NCBI RefSeq assembly: GCF_002261225.1
Contig: NZ_NEVM01000001.1
Span: 1,364,001-1,428,000 of the forward strand
Origin: Bordetella genomosp. 10
Lineage (GTDB): Bacteria; Pseudomonadota; Gammaproteobacteria; Burkholderiales; Burkholderiaceae_B
DNA: 64,000 nucleotides
Direction: 5' to 3'
Below the pieces are notes generated by a model, which had not been told where the DNA came from, searched no databases, and worked only from the letters and a program-made list of their open reading frames with translations. This document shows, in pieces, positions 50,677 through 59,843 of the stretch. The translations under genes and the position numbers were made by a program. The stretch's first letter is position 1. Every line of letters starts with the position of its first letter.

Positions 50677-51685
50677 CACCACCCTGGCCGACGCCGGCGC
50701 CGCCGCGCCGGCGGGACGGCCCGCGCGCCTGTGGACGACGGGGTTGGCCGCGGGCCTGCTGTGGAGCGCGGTGGGCGTGCTGACCTTGTCGTGGCCCAAC
50801 CAGGAGGTCGGCTTCAAGTCGTGGGGCTATACGCGCGAGTTCGGCCTTGCCGCGCTGGCGGGCGGCGTGGCGCTGGCCCTGGCCGCCGTCAGCGGCGTGG
50901 CGTACCGGTCGTGGCCGGTCGCGCGCAAGCTGCATCGGGCCGGTCCCTGGCTGGTGCTGCTGGCGGTGCTGGTCGGCATATGGGAGGCGGTCACGGCCAA
51001 GCTGGCCTTGCTGCCCAGCCCCTTCTTCGCGCCGCCGCAGTCCTTGATCGAAATCTATGTCGGGGATTGGAAGCGCTTGCTGGACAGCCTGCTCAATTCC
51101 TTGTGGCTGCTGGCCAATGGCTATGTGCTGGGCGCCGTCAGCGGCTTCGTCACCGGCGTGGCGATAGGCTGGTCGCGCGGACTGGGCTACTGGGTCCATC
51201 CCGTGCTGCGCTTTCTCGGTCCGGTGCCGTCGACGGCCTTGCTGCCGATGGCGTTTTTCTTCTTTCCGTCGAGCTGGGCCGCGGCCGTGTTCCTGATCGC
51301 GTTGGCGACCTGGTTTCCCGTCACGGTATTGACGTGGTCGGGCGTGGCCAGCGTCAACCGCGCGTTCTACGACGTGGCGCGGACGCTGGGCGCCAACGCG
51401 CGCTTCCTGATCTTCCGAGTGGCCATCCCCGCCGCCTTGCCGCACGTGTTCGTGGGGCTGTTCATGGGCCTGGGCGCTTCGTTCTCGGTGCTGGTGGCGG
51501 CGGAGATGATGGGCGTGAAGTCCGGGCTGGGCTTCTATCTGTCCTGGGCCCAGGGCTGGGCGTCCTACGCCAATATGTACGGCGCGCTGATCGTGATGGC
51601 GCTGACGTTTTCGGGCTTGATCACGCTGCTGTTCGCGGTGCGCGACCGCCTGCTGGCGTGGCAGAAGGGAGTCGTGAAATGGTAG
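50663..51685 (+). CDS. SsuC-like ABC transporter permease
   Basis: 340-residue inner-membrane permease. The C-terminal ~230 residues form the binding-protein-dependent transport domain with the EAA-type loop (RTLGANARFLIFRVAIPAALPHVFVGLFMGLG). The N-terminal ~100 residues carry two extra spans (LAAGLLWSAVGVLTL and LAALAGGVALALAAVSGV), more than SsuC usually has. The start overlaps the binding-protein gene, and the stop overlaps the ATPase start (ATGGTAG). Confidence 0.87.
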   Translation: MSSADTTLADAGAAAPAGRPARLWTTGLAAGLLWSAVGVLTLSWPNQEVGFKSWGYTREFGLAALAGGVALALAAVSGVAYRSWPVARKLHRAGPWLVLLAVLVGIWEAVTAKLALLPSPFFAPPQSLIEIYVGDWKRLLDSLLNSLWLLANGYVLGAVSGFVTGVAIGWSRGLGYWVHPVLRFLGPVPSTALLPMAFFFFPSSWAAAVFLIALATWFPVTVLTWSGVASVNRAFYDVARTLGANARFLIFRVAIPAALPHVFVGLFMGLGASFSVLVAAEMMGVKSGLGFYLSWAQGWASYANMYGALIVMALTFSGLITLLFAVRDRLLAWQKGVVKW

Positions 51686-52575
51686 CGGAGACGGCGTCGC
51701 CGCGGGAACGGTCCGATCTGTCGAAGGTCGAGGCATTGTCCGCCAGGCGGGTGTTGACGGCGGTGCAGGGGCGTAGCGCATCCGCCGGCGAGGAAGATGG
51801 ATTCGACGCCGCGCCGTCCGGCGGCGCGCGCCTGGCGGTGCGCGGCGTGAGCCACGCCTTCGATCTGGACGGGGCGGCGCTGCCGGTGCTGGACGATATC
51901 GACCTGGATATCCAGCCCGGCGAGTTCGTGGCGCTGCTGGGGCCCAGCGGCTGCGGCAAGAGCACCTTGCTGCGTTTGGTCGCCGGCCTGGAGACGCCCC
52001 GGCAGGGCGTCATCGAGGCCGACGGCGAGCGCGTCGCGCGGCCGGACCCAAGCCGCATCCTGGTGTTCCAGGATCCCACGCTCTATCCCTGGCGCACCGT
52101 GCGCGACAACGTGGCGCTGGGCCTGCAGGCACGCGGGCTGCTTGCGCGGCAGGGCGCGCGCATCGACGACGCCTTGCAGCGCGTGGGACTGGCGCGCTTC
52201 GGCTCGGCCTATCCGCACCAGTTGTCGGGCGGCATGGCGCAGCGGGCCGCGCTGGCGCGGGCGCTGGTGAACGATCCGCGCATCCTCATCCTCGACGAAC
52301 CGCTGGGCAAGCTGGATTCGCTGACGCGGCTGGCGATGCAGTCCGAACTGGTGGACCTGTGGCAGCGTTCGGGGGTGACCGCGCTGCTGGTGACGCACGA
52401 CGTCGAGGAGGCCTTGTTCCTGGCGACACGCATCGTCGTCCTGAGCGACCGGCCGGCGCGGATCAAGGACGAGTTGGTCAACGACCTGCCGTATCCGCGC
52501 CATCGCGGGGACCCGCGCATCGCCGACTTGCGCCGTCGCGCTTTATCTCTGCTGGGACTGGATGCGACATGGTAG
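51679..52575 (+). CDS. SsuB-like ABC transporter ATP-binding protein
   Basis: 298-residue ATPase with an intact Walker A (LLGPSGCGKSTLLRL), Q-loop (ILVFQDPTLYPWRTV), signature (HQLSGGMAQRAALAR), Walker B (ILILDEPLGKLD) and H-loop (TALLVTHDVEEAL). A ~50-residue N-terminal extension precedes the usual start of SsuB/TauB proteins. It energises the adjacent permease. The stop overlaps the start of the cytochrome gene by 7 bp, so the four genes are tightly coupled. Confidence 0.92.
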   Translation: MVAETASPRERSDLSKVEALSARRVLTAVQGRSASAGEEDGFDAAPSGGARLAVRGVSHAFDLDGAALPVLDDIDLDIQPGEFVALLGPSGCGKSTLLRLVAGLETPRQGVIEADGERVARPDPSRILVFQDPTLYPWRTVRDNVALGLQARGLLARQGARIDDALQRVGLARFGSAYPHQLSGGMAQRAALARALVNDPRILILDEPLGKLDSLTRLAMQSELVDLWQRSGVTALLVTHDVEEALFLATRIVVLSDRPARIKDELVNDLPYPRHRGDPRIADLRRRALSLLGLDATW

Positions 52576-53717
52576 GAGCAGGCCAGGCGCGCGTTCCACG
52601 CCTGACGGCATGGGACGTCGTCAGGCGAGGGTGGTTGCCGGCGGCGATACTGTTGCTCTTCCTCGTCGCGGCAAACTCGCTGGTCGCATGGCTGGACCTG
52701 CCGGCGCCGCGGCTGCCGGGCTTGCAATTGCCCTGGCCTTTCGCCTGGCGCTACGACGCCGACCTGCCCGTCAGCCCATACGTCTGGCGCAAGCTGGCAT
52801 TGGCGGCGGCGATGGTCGCGGCGGCGGCGTTGCTGGCGGGATGGGGGCTGTGGCGCCGGCGCGGGCGTTGGGCCATGCTGGCCGCGGGGGCGCTGCTGCT
52901 GGTGAACGCGCCATGGCCGCGCCCCGCGCTTTACCTGGCGCCTGCGGTGCCCAGTTCCTTCGATCGGTCCGGTCTTCCCTATACCCCCGCCAGCCTGTTG
53001 CAGGGCAGGCTGGCGTATCAAGCGCAATGCGCGGCGTGCCATGGCGAGGCGGCCGACGGCCAGGGACCGCGCGCGGCATCGCTGCCCACATGGCCCAGCT
53101 CGCTGGGGCAGCCCCTGTTCCAGAACCGGCTGGAAGGGGAAATCTACTGGCGCATCCTTCATCATCCGGGCGTATCCATCAGCGGCGATGCCGCCGATGC
53201 ATGGCGGATGGTCGACTACCTGCGCGCGCTTGCCTACGGCGCCAGCGGTGGCGCGGGCATGCCGGCGGTCCCCGCGCCCGACATCTCCCTGTCCTGCCGC
53301 GGACGCGGGCGCGTGCCGCTGTCGGCGCTGCGCGGCCTGCCCGTGCGCATCGTCGCGCATGGCCCGGCCACCGCGCAGGATGAACGCGACGATCCGCGCG
53401 TGGTCACGGTGGTCCTGACGCGAGGCGCCGCGCTCGACGCCGAATGCGCGAGCGCGGACGTCGAGGCTTGGGACGCCTACGCCTTCCTGGCCGGCGCCAC
53501 TCCGGACACCCTGGCGGGCGCGCAATTCCTCGTCGACCGGCAAGGCTGGCTGCGGGCCCGCCATGCCGGCGGCGATGCGCCGGCATGGACCAGCGGCGAC
53601 AATGTCTGCGGCCCCGGCGGCCGCCTGCACGTCGCCGTGGCCGTGCAAGGGCTGGACCAGATACTCAAGGCCATGGACGCGAGTCCGATTCCACCCGACC
53701 GCGACCGGCGCGGATAA
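52569..53717 (+). CDS. Membrane-anchored cytochrome c with degenerate thioredoxin-like C-terminus
   Basis: 382 residues. Three N-terminal hydrophobic spans (about 22-42, 75-97, 99-116) anchor it. A class I cytochrome c domain follows with the haem motif CAACH (Cys154, Cys157, His158) and a possible axial Met in AGMPAVP. The last ~140 residues (VPLSALRGLPVRIVAH and later FLVDRQGWLRAR) recall TlpA/thioredoxin folds but lack a C-x-x-C motif. A periplasmic electron carrier is implied. Its coupling to an ABC importer is unusual; the electron donor is unknown. Confidence 0.7.
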   Translation: MVGAGQARVPRLTAWDVVRRGWLPAAILLLFLVAANSLVAWLDLPAPRLPGLQLPWPFAWRYDADLPVSPYVWRKLALAAAMVAAAALLAGWGLWRRRGRWAMLAAGALLLVNAPWPRPALYLAPAVPSSFDRSGLPYTPASLLQGRLAYQAQCAACHGEAADGQGPRAASLPTWPSSLGQPLFQNRLEGEIYWRILHHPGVSISGDAADAWRMVDYLRALAYGASGGAGMPAVPAPDISLSCRGRGRVPLSALRGLPVRIVAHGPATAQDERDDPRVVTVVLTRGAALDAECASADVEAWDAYAFLAGATPDTLAGAQFLVDRQGWLRARHAGGDAPAWTSGDNVCGPGGRLHVAVAVQGLDQILKAMDASPIPPDRDRRG

Positions 53718-53734
53718 CCGGCCGTCCGGCAATC

Positions 53735-55048
53735 TCAGTGCGCCAACGCCTCGGCGCGCGATTCGGAAAGGCGTTGCGCGGGGGGCAGGCCCAGATGCTC
53801 GCGCAAGGTCTGGCCGGCATAGTCGTGGCGAAACACGCCTTTTTCCCGTAGCAAGGGGACCACGCGATCGACGAATTCCTCGATGCCGGACGGAATCAGG
53901 TGCGGGGCGATGATGAAGCCATCGGCGGCGTCGGCCTGCACGTAGCGATCGATTTCATCGGCCACCTGGGCCGGCGTGCCGACGAACTGCTGGCGCCCTG
54001 TCACGCGGATGATGAGATCCCGTATTCCCAGGCCCTCGCGCCGGGCGAGTTCGCGCCAGCGGCGCGCGGTGGCCAGGTTGTCGTCATGCTGGCGGGTCCT
54101 GCCCTTGGCAACGGTGCCGCCTTCCAGGTCGGGCTCGACGTCCGGCAGCGGACCTTCGGGATCGTAGGCGGAAAGGTCGCGATTCCAGACTTGCTCCAGG
54201 AGCACGATCGCCGTCTGGGGACTGACCTGCTGCCGACGGACTTCGGCGTAGCGCCACGTCGCTTCTTCCGCCGTGTCGCCCAGCACCACGCCCACGCCGG
54301 GCAGGATTTTCAGCGCGCCGGGCGCGCGGCCGTACCGCGCCAGCCGGCGCTTGACGTCGGCGTGGAAGGCCTGGCCCTCCGCCAGCGCGCCGTGGCGGGT
54401 GAAGATGGCGTCGGCGCTGCCGGCGGCGAATTCGCGGCCGGCGTCGGAGTCGCCGGCCTGGAAAATGACGGGATGTCCCTGCGGAGGCGACGGCACGTCG
54501 TAGCGGCCGCGGATGTCGAAGTGGACGCCTTGGTAATCGATGTCGTGGCGTCCGCCGTCCCACAGGCGGCGCGCGAGCGAGACGAATTCCCGCGCGCGTT
54601 CGTAGCGCTGGTCGAACGGCAGGTAGGCGCCGCGGCGGAAGTTCTCGCCGGTGAACGCGCCGGGCGAGGTGACGACGTTCCACGCCGCGCGGCCGGCCGA
54701 GAGATGGTCCAGGGTCGCGAGCTGGCGGGCCAGGTTGTAGGGCTCGTTGAAGGTGGCGTTGAGGGTGCCGGCCAGGCCGATGCGCGACGTTACCGCGGCC
54801 AGCGCGGCCAGCACCGCCAGCGTATTGGGCCGGCCGACCACATCCAGGTCGTGCAAGCGTCCCCGCTGCTCGCGCAAGCGCAGCCCCTCGGCCAGGAAAA
54901 TGAAATCGAGCTTGCCGCGCTCGGCCGCCTGGGTGAAGCGCTTGAACGAGGCGAAGTCGATCTGGCTGCCGGCGCGCGGGTCGCTCCAGACGGTCATGTT
55001 GTTGACGCCGGGGAAGTGCGCGCCGAGGATGATCTGCTTGCGGGTCAT
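53735..55048 (-). CDS. NtaA/SoxA/DszA-type FMN-dependent monooxygenase
   Basis: 437-residue luciferase-like monooxygenase of the NtaA/SnaA/SoxA(DszA) family, which uses reduced FMN from a separate reductase. MTRKQIILGAHFPG opens the barrel, followed by GKLDFIFLAEGL, LAGTLNATFNEPYNLARQLATLDHLSAGRAAWNVVTS, HPVIFQAGDSDAG and VGTPAQVADEIDRYV. ATG 55048 overlaps the stop of the upstream gene (ATGA). DszA-type enzymes act on sulfones and NtaA on aminopolycarboxylates; the substrate here is unknown, although the setting favours sulfur compounds. Confidence 0.88.
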   Translation of the reverse strand: MTRKQIILGAHFPGVNNMTVWSDPRAGSQIDFASFKRFTQAAERGKLDFIFLAEGLRLREQRGRLHDLDVVGRPNTLAVLAALAAVTSRIGLAGTLNATFNEPYNLARQLATLDHLSAGRAAWNVVTSPGAFTGENFRRGAYLPFDQRYERAREFVSLARRLWDGGRHDIDYQGVHFDIRGRYDVPSPPQGHPVIFQAGDSDAGREFAAGSADAIFTRHGALAEGQAFHADVKRRLARYGRAPGALKILPGVGVVLGDTAEEATWRYAEVRRQQVSPQTAIVLLEQVWNRDLSAYDPEGPLPDVEPDLEGGTVAKGRTRQHDDNLATARRWRELARREGLGIRDLIIRVTGRQQFVGTPAQVADEIDRYVQADAADGFIIAPHLIPSGIEEFVDRVVPLLREKGVFRHDYAGQTLREHLGLPPAQRLSESRAEALAH

Positions 55049-56160
55049 GATTGCTGCGCTCCTGGCGCCGTGGCATCGAGATAGCGGTTGGGGGCGGGCG
55101 GCAGGCCCAGGCGACGCCGCAGGTCGGGACCGGGCCCATCGGTATTCGCCGGCAGCAGCCCGGCATCGCGCAAGCGCGGCAGGACCGCCTGGTCGATGGC
55201 GGGCAGGTCGCGCGCGAGGTTGCGGGGATGGATGCGCACGCCGTCGTAGCCGCGAGCCTGGAAGTCCACGATGCGCGCGGCCAGGGTGTCGGGCGTGCCG
55301 ACGTAATGGTTGCCGCGCGCGTCGTCGCGCCAGCCGTCTTCCCGGGTCAGCGGGTCGAGGGAGAACGCGAGATCGGCATAGTGGCGCAGCGGTCCGGCGG
55401 GTCCATCCGCCCGCGCCTGGCGCAGCCGCGCGCGCAGCGCGGCCTCGGCCGCCGCGTCGCCCGCGACGGGGAGGAAGACGATGTCGGCGGCCTTGGCGGC
55501 CCAGGCGATGTCCTCGTCGTCGCGCACGCCGATGGCGACCGGCGGCTGGCCCTGCGGCGGCCGCGGCACGATGGAGGGGCCGCGGATGGACCAGCCGGCG
55601 CCCTGGAAGTCGACGTAGTGCAGCTTGTCCCGGTCGATGAACCGGCCGCTGCCGGCGTCGCGGATGATGGCGTCGTCTTCCCAACTGTCCCATAGCAGGC
55701 GGATGGCCCGCAAGGCCGCCGCCGCGTCCGCGTAGAGCGCGTCGCGCCGCGGCGCCGGGAAGCCTGGCAGGTCCGCGCCGGCCAGGCGGTGTACGGCGCC
55801 GGCGCGGTCGGCGTCGGGCACGGCGGGAAGCAGGCCGGCGCGGCCGCCCGTGACGTAGTCCAGCGTGGCGATGGCCGTGGAAACGTGAAAGGGTTCGTTC
55901 AGGGGGATGACGGCGCCCGGCAGGATGCCGATGCGGCGCGTCAACGGCCCCACCCGCGCGGCCAGGAGCAGGGCGTCCAATGGCGACTGGCCGGCGCCGC
56001 TGGCCAGTCCGGCCCGGTCATCCAGGGTGACGAAGTCCACGCCGGCGGCATCGGCGTCGACGATGGCCTGCTCCCAATGCGACCCGGCATGGCCGGCGTG
56101 GCCTTCGTGCGCGATCGCGTTCAGGCCCAGTCCGATATGAAAACGAGGGATGGATGTCAT
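55045..56160 (-). CDS. Luciferase-like flavin-dependent oxidoreductase
   Basis: 371-residue luciferase-fold protein. FHIGLGLNAIAHEGHAGH lies at the N-terminus. DFVTLDDRAGL, RIGILPGAVIPLNEPFHVSTAIATLDYVTGGRAG and NHYVGTPDTLAARIVDFQARGYDGVRI are family segments. It differs from the NtaA type of the next gene and resembles proteins paired with such enzymes in sulfur- or nitrogen-scavenging clusters. ATG 56160 is used; the 27 extra upstream codons lack similarity. It overlaps the next gene by 4 bp. Confidence 0.82.
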   Translation of the reverse strand: MTSIPRFHIGLGLNAIAHEGHAGHAGSHWEQAIVDADAAGVDFVTLDDRAGLASGAGQSPLDALLLAARVGPLTRRIGILPGAVIPLNEPFHVSTAIATLDYVTGGRAGLLPAVPDADRAGAVHRLAGADLPGFPAPRRDALYADAAAALRAIRLLWDSWEDDAIIRDAGSGRFIDRDKLHYVDFQGAGWSIRGPSIVPRPPQGQPPVAIGVRDDEDIAWAAKAADIVFLPVAGDAAAEAALRARLRQARADGPAGPLRHYADLAFSLDPLTREDGWRDDARGNHYVGTPDTLAARIVDFQARGYDGVRIHPRNLARDLPAIDQAVLPRLRDAGLLPANTDGPGPDLRRRLGLPPAPNRYLDATAPGAQQS

Positions 56161-56299
56161 GGTCCGCAAGGTCCTTGGCGGCGTTTTGGAGGAAGAGACG
56201 GCGATCGCGAGGGCAGGGCGGGGCGGTTTGTCGCCTTGCATGGCGGGGTGGCGTTTGGCGGGGCGGGGAGGCCGTGGGCCGGCCGGGCTTCAGGAGGCT

Positions 56300-57982
56300 T
56301 CAGGCGGCCAGGTGCAGTCCGTCCCGCCGCGGCGCGCCCCGCTGTCCCGGGCTGTCCGCCAGCAACGCCTGCGTGTAGCGATGCCGGGGCTGCTCGAAGA
56401 CGCGCCATGCCGGCCCCTGTTCGACCACCGCGCCGGCGCGCAGCACGACCAGTCGATGGGATATCTGCCGCACCACCGCGAGGTCGTGCGAAATGAACAG
56501 GTAGCTCACGCCCAGGTCGCGTTGCAGCCGCGCCAGCAGGTCCAGGATGCGCGCCTGTACGGAGACGTCCAGGGCCGAGACCGCCTCGTCCAGCACGACC
56601 AGTTCCGGGCCGATGGCCAGCGCGCGGGCGATGGCGACGCGCTGGCGCTGTCCGCCCGAGAGCTGGGCCGGCCTGCGGTCGAGCAGGGCGGGCGACAGTT
56701 CGACCTGTTCGAGCAAGGCCGCGGCGCGCGCGCGCCGGCTGGCCGCGTTGCCGACGCCATAGGCCTCCAGGGGCTCGGCGACGATGCGCGCCAGCGTGTA
56801 GCGAGGATCGAGCGAGGCGTAGGGATTCTGGTAGACCACCTGCACGCGGCGGCGGAAATCCCGCAGGGCGCCACGCGACAGATGGGTGACGTCCTGGCCG
56901 TCGAACAGCACCCTGCCGGCGCTCGGGCGTTCCAGGCAGAGCGCGATCCGCGCCGTCGTCGATTTGCCCGAGCCCGATTCGCCGACCACGCCGGTGGTGC
57001 CGTGGCGCGGCACCTCGAAGGACACGTCGTCGACCGCCTTCAGGCCGCCGGGGAATACCTTGGTCAAGCCTTCCAGGCGCAGCAGCGGGCTCGCCGGCGG
57101 GTCCGTGTCCCGCGCACGGGGCGGGCGTGGCGGCAGCGCGATCACATTGGCCGCGGGCACCGCCGGGACATGCGCGGACCGCGCCGGCATCCGGTGCGCG
57201 AGCATGGGCGCGGCCGCCAGCAGCGCGCGGGTATAGGGATGGCGCGGGTCTTCGAACAGCGCGGCCGTGCCGCCCGTTTCGACGACACATCCCTGCCGCA
57301 TGACGACGATGCGATCGGCGCGGTCCAGCGCCACCCCCAGGTCGTGGGTAATGAGCAGGACGGCGATGCGCTTGCGCCGCGCCAGGCCTTCCAGGTGGTC
57401 CAGCACCTGGCGCTGCACGGTGACGTCCAGCGCGCTGGTCGGTTCGTCGGCGACGATCAGCGAGGGTTCGTTGGCGATGGCCATGGCGATCAGCGCCCGC
57501 TGCCGCATGCCGCCGGACAATTCGTGCGGGAAACCGGCCGCCACGCGGGCGCCGTCATCCAGTCCGACCTCCGCCAGCAGGCGCGCCACCTGTTGCGCCG
57601 CATGGCGCCGCGGCGCTCCATGCACGGTCAGCGCTTCGCGCAATTGCACGCCGATGCGCTGGATCGGATCCAGCGACAGTCCCGGGTCCTGGGGGACGAA
57701 CCCGATGCGCCGGCCGCGCAGCGCCACCCAGGTTTTCTCGGTGGCGGCCGCCAGGTCGCGGTCCTCGAAGCGGATGCCGCCGTGGCGCCGCGCGTTGCCG
57801 GGCAGCAGGCCGGTCAACGCCGCGGCGAGCGTGGACTTGCCGGAGCCGGACTCGCCCACCACGGCGACGATTTCTCCCGGGCGGATGTGCAGGCTGACGC
57901 CGTCGAGCGCCGGCGGCGACGCGGCGTCGTAGGAGACGGTCAGTCCGCTGACCGTCAGCAGGCGAGGGTGTTCTTCCGTCAT
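56300..57982 (-). CDS. Fused DppD-DppF-type ABC ATPase (two nucleotide-binding domains)
   Basis: 560 residues holding two complete ATPase domains. The first has [33 protein letters not shown] and [16 protein letters not shown]; the second has [34 protein letters not shown] and [16 protein letters not shown]. Each ends with the oligopeptide-transporter tail ([24 protein letters not shown]). Fusion of the two domains is common in GsiA/YejF-like systems. It overlaps the DppC-like permease gene (ATGA) and powers the transporter with the genes up to 61501. Confidence 0.92.
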   Translation of the reverse strand: MTEEHPRLLTVSGLTVSYDAASPPALDGVSLHIRPGEIVAVVGESGSGKSTLAAALTGLLPGNARRHGGIRFEDRDLAAATEKTWVALRGRRIGFVPQDPGLSLDPIQRIGVQLREALTVHGAPRRHAAQQVARLLAEVGLDDGARVAAGFPHELSGGMRQRALIAMAIANEPSLIVADEPTSALDVTVQRQVLDHLEGLARRKRIAVLLITHDLGVALDRADRIVVMRQGCVVETGGTAALFEDPRHPYTRALLAAAPMLAHRMPARSAHVPAVPAANVIALPPRPPRARDTDPPASPLLRLEGLTKVFPGGLKAVDDVSFEVPRHGTTGVVGESGSGKSTTARIALCLERPSAGRVLFDGQDVTHLSRGALRDFRRRVQVVYQNPYASLDPRYTLARIVAEPLEAYGVGNAASRRARAAALLEQVELSPALLDRRPAQLSGGQRQRVAIARALAIGPELVVLDEAVSALDVSVQARILDLLARLQRDLGVSYLFISHDLAVVRQISHRLVVLRAGAVVEQGPAWRVFEQPRHRYTQALLADSPGQRGAPRRDGLHLAA

Positions 57983-58872
57983 CGCGCGTCTCCCTGTTCT
58001 TGCACGGCGCGCGCCACCTGGTTGGCGGCCAGCACCACGGCCGCCACGACGGCGCCCGGCATGGTCGTGTACCACCAGGCCGCCGCCATGTAGTTGCGGC
58101 CTTCGGAAATGAGCAGCCCCCATTCGGGTTGCGGCGGCGGCGCGCCGAAGCCCAGGAAGCTCAAGGAGGACACGGCCAGCACCGCCGCGCCGAATTCCAG
58201 CGCGGCCAGCGCCAGCACGGGACCGGCCGCGTGCGGCAGCACGTGGCGCAGCAGGACGGCGCCGGTGCGTACGCCGCCGGCGATCGCGGCTTCGACGAAG
58301 GTCGCGCCGCGCCAGCGCATGACTTCTCCCCGCATCAGCCGCGCGAACGTGGCGATGTAGGACAGCCCGACCGCGATGGCGACGTTGACGGTGCCGAAGC
58401 CCAGCACCGTGACGATGGCCATCGACAGCAGCAGCGTCGGGATGGCCATCAGGACGTCGGTGGCGCGCATCAGCGCGGCGTCGGCGCGGCCGCCCAGGAA
58501 GCCGGCCGACAGGCCGATGGCGCCGCCGCTGCAGAGCGCGATCAATACCGCCAGGCTCGTCGCGCGCAGCGATGCGGCGGTGCCGTGCACGGTGCGCGCA
58601 TAGATGTCGCGCCCCAGATGATCGGTGCCGAACCAGTGCGCCGTCGACGGCGCCTGCAGCGCGTCGCGCGGGACGCCGCGCAGCGGATCGGCGCTGGCGA
58701 AGAGGGCGGGCGCCACGGCCCAGCCGAGGATCAGCGCCAGGACCAGCATGCTGGCCAGCAGGGCGGGCCGGCGCAGGATGCCGCGCAGGGCCTGGGCCGC
58801 GCGCGATGGCGCGCCGGCGCTTGCCTCGGCGCGGCCGGCGGCCGGGGACAGGGTGCAGGCAGGATCCGTCAT
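57979..58872 (-). CDS. DppC/OppC-type ABC permease
   Basis: 297-residue permease with an N-terminal cytoplasmic tail, then about six spans. HWFGTDHLGRDIYARTVHG is the DppC/OppC hallmark, and the EAA loop is FVEAAIAGGVRTGAVLLRHVLPHAAGPVL. The C-terminal LSFLGFGAPPPQPEWGLLISEGRNY is also typical. ATGA overlaps at both ends tie it to the neighbouring transporter genes. Confidence 0.92.
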   Translation of the reverse strand: MTDPACTLSPAAGRAEASAGAPSRAAQALRGILRRPALLASMLVLALILGWAVAPALFASADPLRGVPRDALQAPSTAHWFGTDHLGRDIYARTVHGTAASLRATSLAVLIALCSGGAIGLSAGFLGGRADAALMRATDVLMAIPTLLLSMAIVTVLGFGTVNVAIAVGLSYIATFARLMRGEVMRWRGATFVEAAIAGGVRTGAVLLRHVLPHAAGPVLALAALEFGAAVLAVSSLSFLGFGAPPPQPEWGLLISEGRNYMAAAWWYTTMPGAVVAAVVLAANQVARAVQEQGDAR

Positions 58873-59843
58873 GCCAGCGCCCGTCCACGTTCGCGGGTGA
58901 TGCGCGCATCCAGCAGCGGATAGGCCAGGTCGACCGCCAGGTTGATCGCCACGAACACCGCGGCGGCCAGCACGACCACGCCCTGCACCACGGGAATGTC
59001 CTTGACCGCCACCGCGCTCTGCGCGAGCCGGCCTATTCCTTCGCGCGAGAAGACGGTCTCGGTGACGACCGAGCCGGCCAGGAGATTGCCCATGATGACG
59101 CCGGCCATGGTCAGCAACGGGATGGCGGCATTGGGCAGCACGTGAACGAGCAGCAGGCGGACGCGCGTGAGGCCCTTGGCGCGCAGCGCGTGGACGAAGG
59201 GCTGGCGCCAGACGCCTTCCAGCGACCGCAGCAGCACTTGCGCCACGGTCGCCGCGGTGGGAACGGCGAGCGTCGCGGCCGGCAGCGCCAGCGAGCGCCA
59301 TCCTTCGTTGCCCATGGCGGGGAACAGGGGCAGGCCGAAGGAAAACCATTGGAGCAGCAGCAGGCCGATCCAGAAGGTGGGCAGGCACACGCCCAGCGAG
59401 GGCAGCGAATGCAGCAATTGGCGCAGGCGCGGCGTGCCGCCGGCGCTGGCGGCGCTGGCGGCCAGCGCCAGCGCGACGCCGAGGACCAATGCCGCGCCCA
59501 GCGCGGATAACGCCAGCGCCGCGGTGGCCGGCGCGGCCTGCGCCAGCATCGCGGTCACGGGCTGGCCCGTCTGGATGGAATTGCCCAGGTCCAGCCGCAA
59601 GGCGTTGCCGAGGGCGATGCCGTATTGCGCCAGCAGCGGCTCGTCCAGGTGGTAGGCCGCGCGCAACGCCGCCACCTGGACGGGATCGGCCAGGCCGTCG
59701 CCCTGGTTCAGCATGATGCTGATGGGGTCGCTGGGAAGGATGTACAGGATGAGAAAAGACAGCGTGTAAGCCGCCCACAGGACGAAGACGGCCTGGGCCA
59801 CGCGCGTCGCCAGATAGGCGCAGGCCGGCGCGCCCCGTTTCAT
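58869..59843 (-). CDS. DppB/OppB-type ABC permease
   Basis: 324-residue permease. LSFLILYILPSDPISIML near the first span and LRLDLGNSIQTGQPV are characteristic of DppB. The EAA loop is FVHALRAKGLTRVRLLLVHVLPNAAIPLLT, and FSREGIGRLAQSAVAVKDIPVVQG is near the end. ATG 59843 overlaps the binding-protein stop (ATGA) and is preferred to the GTG at 59855. Confidence 0.92.
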   Translation of the reverse strand: MKRGAPACAYLATRVAQAVFVLWAAYTLSFLILYILPSDPISIMLNQGDGLADPVQVAALRAAYHLDEPLLAQYGIALGNALRLDLGNSIQTGQPVTAMLAQAAPATAALALSALGAALVLGVALALAASAASAGGTPRLRQLLHSLPSLGVCLPTFWIGLLLLQWFSFGLPLFPAMGNEGWRSLALPAATLAVPTAATVAQVLLRSLEGVWRQPFVHALRAKGLTRVRLLLVHVLPNAAIPLLTMAGVIMGNLLAGSVVTETVFSREGIGRLAQSAVAVKDIPVVQGVVVLAAAVFVAINLAVDLAYPLLDARITRERGRALA

